DNA of 64,000 nt from Mesorhizobium waimense (GTDB lineage: Bacteria > Pseudomonadota > Alphaproteobacteria > Rhizobiales > Rhizobiaceae), in the NCBI RefSeq assembly GCF_003601975.1, contig NZ_QZWZ01000023.1, forward strand, positions 39,758 through 103,757. Reading direction: 5' to 3'. A program made the position numbers and the translations under genes. This document shows, in pieces, positions 59,325-64,000 of the stretch. The notes under the pieces were generated by a model that worked only from the letters and a program-made list of their open reading frames with translations, did not search any database and had not been told where the DNA came from. The first letter of the stretch is position 1; each line of letters starts with the position of its first letter.

Positions 59325-60785
59325 CTAGAGATAAGGCGATCCCAACCACAGCACCCGGTCGAACAGGCGAACGATGAATGGCCGGGCCTTCAAGGCGTCG
59401 AGCGTCACTTGTGTCGCGGATTGAATTGCCGATCCGATGCGCGCTTCGATCTCGGCGGCAAAGCCTGCATCCAGAACCTCCATGTCGATCTCGAAGTTCA
59501 GCCTGAGCGACCGGGCGTCGAGGTTGGAGGAACCTATATAGGCCCACACCCCATCGACCGACAGCAACTTCGAATGATCGAACGCCCCCGCGTGGCGCCA
59601 CACGCGGCAATAGTGCTTCAGCACCTGGTCGAACTGCGCCGTCATGGCGCGGTCGACGAGGAAGAGGTTGTTCACCGCCGGCACGACGATGTCGATCTCG
59701 ACGCCGCGCCTGGCCGCCGTGGTCAGCGCGCTGATCAGTTCGCGATCCGGCAGGAAATAGGGCGACATGATGCGGATCGATTTGCGGGCGACGGAAAATG
59801 CCCCCATCAGCAATTTGTGGTTCGTCTCGATACTGGCATCCGGCCCCGACGCCACCGCCCGCACCAGCATCGGCTGATCGGGAGGCGGCAAGGGCTTGTC
59901 CACCTGCCAGGCATCGCCCCTCAGCGCCTCGTTGCCGGCAAAACGCCAATCCTCGGCGGCAACCGAAAAGAGGTCGGCCACGACCGGTCCGGTGACCTGG
60001 AAATGCGTATCCCCAGCGCTGGTGGAACCCGCGAATTCGGCTGAGAATCCCTTTCGGATGTTCATGCCTCCCGTGAATGCCACCATGCCGTCGACAACCA
60101 GGATTTTCCTGTGCGTCCTGAGATTTGCATAGGGAAGTCGCAGGCCCATGACGATGTTGCCGTTGAAGAGATCGACAGTGACATTTGCCTCTTGCAGCAG
60201 CTTCAGGATGCTGGGGACCGAGTAGCGCACGCCAACGGCATCGATCAGCACGCGAACGCTGACGCCCCTGCGGACCGCTCCGGCCAGCGAGTCGACGAAA
60301 AGCCGCCCGACATCGTCATTGTCGAAGATGTAGGTCTCGAGAAGGATGCTGCGTTGCGCATCGTCGATCGCCCGGCACATCACGGCATAGGCTTCGTCAC
60401 CGGTCTTCAAGATCGTGATTGTGTTTCCCGACGTCAGGGCGCGTCGCGCCACCCTGTCGCCCAATGTCTTCAGTCCGGCGAAACGCTGGCCGTAGCGCTC
60501 GAAGATCAGCTCTTCGCTGGCGATGTCGCGCTCGCGCTCTGCAGTTGCCGTCTCACCGGCGGTCGGCCGCTGCGCGCTGATCGTTGCACGACGGATCCGG
60601 TTTATGCCGGCAACGGTGTAGATGATTGCGCCAAGGAATGGCGAAAGCAGCATTACACCCACCCAGCCGGTGGCCGCGCGCACATCTTCCTTTGTCATGA
60701 TGGCATGAGCGATGCCGACGGCCGCCATCGCCACCGAAATGATCAAGATAAGCTGAGGCCAGTGACTCACTATGGTCTGCAACAT
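59325..60785 (-). CDS. cls: Cardiolipin synthase (phospholipase D superfamily)
   Basis: The protein has 486 residues. Two N-terminal membrane helices (LILIISVAMAAVGIAHAIM and ATGWVGVMLLSPFLGAIIYT), then two PLD halves with HKD motifs THRKILVVDGMVAFTGGMN and DHSKLLSVDGVWAYIGSSN. Asp, Lys and His are all intact. It condenses two phosphatidylglycerol molecules to cardiolipin and glycerol in the inner membrane. ATG 60785 was preferred to TTG 60821 because it starts right at the first helix. It is likely cotranscribed with the EEP gene. Confidence 0.93.
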   Translation of the reverse strand: MLQTIVSHWPQLILIISVAMAAVGIAHAIMTKEDVRAATGWVGVMLLSPFLGAIIYTVAGINRIRRATISAQRPTAGETATAERERDIASEELIFERYGQRFAGLKTLGDRVARRALTSGNTITILKTGDEAYAVMCRAIDDAQRSILLETYIFDNDDVGRLFVDSLAGAVRRGVSVRVLIDAVGVRYSVPSILKLLQEANVTVDLFNGNIVMGLRLPYANLRTHRKILVVDGMVAFTGGMNIRKGFSAEFAGSTSAGDTHFQVTGPVVADLFSVAAEDWRFAGNEALRGDAWQVDKPLPPPDQPMLVRAVASGPDASIETNHKLLMGAFSVARKSIRIMSPYFLPDRELISALTTAARRGVEIDIVVPAVNNLFLVDRAMTAQFDQVLKHYCRVWRHAGAFDHSKLLSVDGVWAYIGSSNLDARSLRLNFEIDMEVLDAGFAAEIEARIGSAIQSATQVTLDALKARPFIVRLFDRVLWLGSPYL

Positions 60786-60865
60786 CGGCAGGACTATTGA
60801 GCGAGCGGCCTCAGAAGGCAATGCAGCGGATCAAATCCGGCTGCTGGGCCGATGAGGGAGTAGGC

Positions 60866-61657
60866 TTAGTCTTGCATATGCGGAACCACGGGTGTGATGA
60901 GTCCCCATCCACTTGTGGCGGCAGGGGCTGCGTTCATGCTTACTTCCGTCACCAGCTTCCGGCGAAGGGCCTTGATGTAGTCGTTTGGCCCCGTCGGCGA
61001 TATGACGAAGGCTTGGGAGCCGCCAATGACCGATCGGGCAAAGTAGGATGCCAACGGCTGCTCCGGGTTCTCGCCTTCCGTTGGAATGGCGATTGCATTG
61101 ATCGTGTATCCCTTGGTGATGGCGTTCAGCCTGCTCGGCTGAACCGGAAGCCCGTCGTTGTTCTCGCCATTGGAAGAGATGTCGATCACTTTCTTCATCG
61201 CGTTTCCAGGAAACTGATCGAGCAGGAGACTTCCGACGTCGATGGCCGAGGAAACCGATGTTCCGCCTCGGCCTCTGCGGGCATGGCCGGTATCGCCCTT
61301 CTTGCTGATCACCGCCGCCGCTGCCTTGGCATCTTCGAGCCCGCAGATCCTTGTCCACGGCAGCACAATGCGCGTGTGCCCGGGGCTCGACCATTCAAAA
61401 TAGGCCACCCCGATGCAGCCAAGATAATTTCGGGTGATGGCGGCAATGATCTCGGGCGAAGTAAGTGCCGCGGCATGTCCCTCGCGCTGCAGGTCGGCAA
61501 TCTTCGGGTCAATCGAGGACGAGAAATCGACGGCGAACACGATCGCCACATCGACATTGGCGGCATGTGCCGGCAGCCCCCCAAACATCGACGCCGCAAG
61601 CATCGTTGCCAGTCTCAGGAATGAGGGACCGGCTTCCTCGGACACACGTTCGAACAT
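60866..61657 (-). CDS. DUF1194 family VWA-like secreted protein
   Basis: The protein has about 263 residues with a signal peptide (FLRLATMLAASMFGGLPAHA, cleaved after AHA). The VWA metal site appears as IVFAVDFSSSID (D-x-S-x-S), with the Thr in RGGTSVSSAIDVG and later SSNGENND. Two pairs of Cys are not obvious. DUF1194 proteins are found widely in Rhizobiales and Rhodobacterales; function unknown. ATG 61657 is chosen for its GGAGAG site; ATG 61669 and 61711 are alternatives. Confidence 0.87.
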   Translation of the reverse strand: MFERVSEEAGPSFLRLATMLAASMFGGLPAHAANVDVAIVFAVDFSSSIDPKIADLQREGHAAALTSPEIIAAITRNYLGCIGVAYFEWSSPGHTRIVLPWTRICGLEDAKAAAAVISKKGDTGHARRGRGGTSVSSAIDVGSLLLDQFPGNAMKKVIDISSNGENNDGLPVQPSRLNAITKGYTINAIAIPTEGENPEQPLASYFARSVIGGSQAFVISPTGPNDYIKALRRKLVTEVSMNAAPAATSGWGLITPVVPHMQD

Positions 61658-61711
61658 GGTACTCTCCATTTCAACAACGGGCTGTTTTTCGAGGTGGTCA
61701 ATGCGCGGCAA

Positions 61712-62704
61712 TCAAGACGAGCGCAGCGAGGAAGGGTCTCGGTAAGGAGCATGGCGTGCCTCCTCTTGACCGGGATTGGCGGCGGCGAAGGCTGGCACCG
61801 GAGCGTCGAATGGTTGAATCGGATCGGTCTGCAGCGGCGCACGTGCCTGCGGCGTTCGGTTCGACATTGCGACCGACAGGATCGCACCGAGAATGATCGC
61901 GCCCCCCAATGCGCCTGCTGGCGAGGTCTGCTCCCCGAGGAAGATCGCCGCGCCTAGCGCGCCGAAGACGCTTTCGGCACTGACGATCACGGCGGCATGG
62001 CTGGCCGAGGTGTAGCGCAGGGCGACAATCTGTATGCCGAAAGCAAATGCGGTGGAGAATATACCGAGGACCGCCAGTTCCGGGCCGGCTGCAAATGCAT
62101 CGGCCATCGACAAATTGCCGTGCATTGCCCCGAGCGGCAGGGCGAAGGCGGCGGCGCCGAGGAATTGTGTCGCCGCGGCGGTGAATGGCCGCCCGTGGGT
62201 CTGCATATGTCGGCCAAGCTCGACCGTCCAGAGCGCATAGCAGCCAGCCGACAGGATAGCAGTGAGATCGCCAGAGCTGAAACCCGCGATCCCGCCGGAC
62301 AAGAGCAGGGCACCGACTACGGTCAACCCGGCGGCGAATGTCAGACTGGCTGTCGGACGTTCGCCGACGAGCAGCCACGCGGCGAGCGGCGTCATCACCG
62401 TTGCCGTGCTGATAAGGAAGCTCGCATTCGTGACGGTCGCGCCAAGATAGCAAAGCTGCTGAAGCATGATGGAGATGGCAAACAGCGCCCCCACTCTGGC
62501 CAGGCTGGCAAGATGGCCCGCCCCGACCGGCAGTCGCCTTTCAGTCAGGACAAAGGGCAGCACAAGCAGCCCGCCGATCAGGCAGCGCAGACCAACGGCA
62601 CTCAGCGCATCGAGGTGGTCGAGCACCGTCTTTTGCGCGACATTTCCGAAGCCCCACAAGGCGGCGGCAAACAGGAGCAGCAAATTGGCTCTAAGCTTTG
62701 ACAT
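61712..62704 (-). CDS. EamA/DMT family transporter
   Basis: The protein has 330 residues with ten membrane helices in two EamA halves: first half LLLLFAAALWGFGNVAQKTV to WLLVGERPTASLTFAAGL, second half AILSAGCYALWTVELGRH to IFLGEQTSPAGALGGAIIL. Each half keeps the Gly-Glu-x-x loop (VGERP, LGEQTSP). An unusual Pro/Ala-rich tail of about 50 residues follows the last helix. The start at 62704 has GAGGGGG upstream. Likely a drug/metabolite exporter of unknown substrate. A divergent regulator gene starts 161 bases away and could control it. Confidence 0.92.
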   Translation of the reverse strand: MSKLRANLLLLFAAALWGFGNVAQKTVLDHLDALSAVGLRCLIGGLLVLPFVLTERRLPVGAGHLASLARVGALFAISIMLQQLCYLGATVTNASFLISTATVMTPLAAWLLVGERPTASLTFAAGLTVVGALLLSGGIAGFSSGDLTAILSAGCYALWTVELGRHMQTHGRPFTAAATQFLGAAAFALPLGAMHGNLSMADAFAAGPELAVLGIFSTAFAFGIQIVALRYTSASHAAVIVSAESVFGALGAAIFLGEQTSPAGALGGAIILGAILSVAMSNRTPQARAPLQTDPIQPFDAPVPAFAAANPGQEEARHAPYRDPSSLRSS

Positions 62705-62865
62705 CCGCCGCCCCCTCGGGCCAAAGCCTGCCGCAGGCTCAGTCACCCCTAATTCAGCGAAGTCTAATCGACCGACCGTCACGAGAGCGCTTGAGGCGCG
62801 GCTCTACTGTTTGCGAAGCGTTAGTTTTGAGTTAGAATTTCGTCACGAGGGAAGCTGTTAAGCAA

Positions 62866-64000
62866 ATGCAAGATGCGGATGGCGTCACTGCAAGTAGAAT
62901 CTCGCTTTTCGGCGGTTTCCGGATTGAAAAGGAGGCTGTCGGCCCACTCTGGCTGACCGGGAAGCGAGGCCCCGCGATCATTGCCTATCTGGCCCGCTGT
63001 CCGGGTATGTCGGCGACAAGGGAAAGGCTTGCTGACCTGCTATGGGGCGATAGCGATAGCGAGCACTCACGCAACAGCCTGCGGCAAACCCTCAGTGTCC
63101 TGCGCCGGGATTTGTCACGAGCGGGGGTGGATCTCATTCATTCCCGCAAGGAGTTGATCGGCCTCAGGCCGGATGCGGTTCGCGTCGACGTCGGGGAGTT
63201 CGAATCCGGCCTCTCAGCCCGTTCCGCACCGGAACTCGAGACGGCTCTGGCGCTTTGCACCGGGCCATTTCTCGATGGCTTTTACCTGGGAAGCAACGCT
63301 TTCGATGAATGGGCGGCATCGGAACGCGAAAGACTTTTGAGCCGCGCGCTGGAGTCGATGGAAAAGCTTGCCCGGCTGGTGGACGCTGAAAGCGGACTGG
63401 CCGTGGCTGATCGAATTCTGGCCATGGAGCCGACGCGGGAGGAAGCCTATCGGCTGAAGATGGAACTGCTGGTCGCGTGCGGCCAACGTGACAAGGCGTC
63501 GCGAACATTCGAGGCTTGCAGAAGCATCCTGAAAAAGGAGTTTGGTGTCGACGTCAGCCCCGAGACGCGGGCGCTTTGGCAGTCTCTCTCTGCTGCCGAC
63601 GTCTCATCAGGCCAGCAATCGGTCAATGGTGCTCCGGCCGTTCAGCACACCGGGCGTCCGTCCATCAGCGTCGCCGACTTCGTCAATCTGACCGGAGAGC
63701 GAGGCGACGATTTCTTCGCCAAGGGCCTCGTTCATGACATCACCACGGCGCTTTCGGAGGTGGCCAGCTACATCGTCATCTCAGGGCTATCGCCGCTCGA
63801 GAAGAGTGGCGAGGAATCCAGGGCGTCGGCTCCAAGGGCCCGTTACATGCTCAGCGGCAGTGTCCAGAGATCCGGGGACGAACTGAGGGTGAACGTCCAA
63901 CTTGTCGACGCTGTCGGTGGTCACAATGTCTGGGCCCAAAAATTCGACGGTCACTTCGAGAATGCCCTCGCGTTCCAGGACAGGATCGCTCAATCGGTTG
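62866..64000 (+). CDS. SARP/BTAD-type regulator with TolB-like domain (3' end outside window)
   Basis: The reading frame is open from ATG 62866 to the last base (378 codons) and has no stop in the window. Residues 1-95 form a winged helix of the OmpR/SARP type (ISLFGGFRIEKEAVGP, LTGKRGPAIIAYLARCPG, RERLADLLWGDSDSEHSRNS, LRQTLSVLRRDLS). Residues 100-245 are a bacterial transcriptional activation domain (BTAD) of TPR-like helices (FDEWAASERERLLSRALES, YRLKMELLVACGQRDKASR). From about 265 it continues as RPSISVADFVNLTGERGDDF, FFAKGLVHDITTALSEV and ARYMLSGSVQRSGDELRVNV, the TolB-like/FlgO-type N-terminal domain common in such regulators and adenylate-cyclase-like proteins. A TPR region is expected beyond the edge. 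It is divergent from the EamA exporter. Confidence 0.88.
   Translation, partial: MQDADGVTASRISLFGGFRIEKEAVGPLWLTGKRGPAIIAYLARCPGMSATRERLADLLWGDSDSEHSRNSLRQTLSVLRRDLSRAGVDLIHSRKELIGLRPDAVRVDVGEFESGLSARSAPELETALALCTGPFLDGFYLGSNAFDEWAASERERLLSRALESMEKLARLVDAESGLAVADRILAMEPTREEAYRLKMELLVACGQRDKASRTFEACRSILKKEFGVDVSPETRALWQSLSAADVSSGQQSVNGAPAVQHTGRPSISVADFVNLTGERGDDFFAKGLVHDITTALSEVASYIVISGLSPLEKSGEESRASAPRARYMLSGSVQRSGDELRVNVQLVDAVGGHNVWAQKFDGHFENALAFQDRIAQSV

Noticed and set aside
1..64000. tRNA, rRNA, prophage or complete IS elements
   Set aside because: Read by eye on both strands; no tRNA arm pattern, rRNA conserved block, transposase or phage structural gene was recognised. A tRNAscan/Infernal run would settle small RNAs.

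Overview
The window is about 64 kb of GC-rich bacterial chromosome. Gene families and gene order (TadG-type Flp pilus proteins, RibF/IleS/TadA/RsmD housekeeping genes, paired M16 peptidases, MipA, an Omp25-like porin, dense palindromic intergenic repeats) suggest an alphaproteobacterium of the Rhizobiales, most like Mesorhizobium. That placement is inference from family content and recollection of its intergenic repeats, not from a search. No rRNA, tRNA, CRISPR array, intact IS or prophage was seen.

Layout. 1-6.4 kb: an emrRAB-like efflux operon (MarR, HlyD/EmrA, DHA2 MFS) and a PAS-PAS-GAF-GGDEF-EAL protein. 6.4-11.4 kb: CAP lipoprotein, divergent HxlR/GST pair, one intact TadG gene, a DUF2189 membrane protein, a MITE-like element and LysE. 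11.5-15.5 kb: two adjacent paralogous TadG/VWA genes, both frameshifted. 15.8-22.7 kb: HAD phosphatase, ribF, a second MITE-like element, a flavodoxin/aldo-keto reductase cluster with a divergent LysR, and MipA. 22.9-34.3 kb: ileS, a lipoprotein, tadA, a pseudouridine synthase with a repeat-rich tail, rsmD, an active/inactive M16 pair and a patatin-like esterase, with palindromic repeats in most gaps and one repeat inside a reading frame. 34.3-42 kb: secreted ADYC protein, small secreted protein, CDF-like membrane protein, a hybrid kinase with OmpR-type regulators on both sides, and an outer-membrane protein made of two fused beta-barrel units.

42.4-50.6 kb is the most interesting block. A membrane hybrid histidine kinase with two receivers, two stand-alone receivers and a convergent Hpt protein surround a TPR/beta-barrel outer-membrane protein, a membrane-anchored HEAT-repeat protein and a membrane GT2 glycosyltransferase. 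The parts look like a synthase-dependent exopolysaccharide secretion machine, with a HEAT-repeat subunit and a phosphorelay that has no DNA-binding output in the cluster.

50.6-58.5 kb: a frameshifted RibD-C/DHFR-like gene, a truncated tyrosine recombinase, and a LacI-controlled sugar uptake operon (binding protein, two permeases, GH127 beta-L-arabinofuranosidase) with twin LacI-type operators and no ATPase gene. 58.5-64 kb: EEP-family phosphodiesterase plus cardiolipin synthase (as in the ybhP-clsB neighbourhood), DUF1194 protein, EamA exporter, and a SARP/BTAD-type regulator cut by the window edge.
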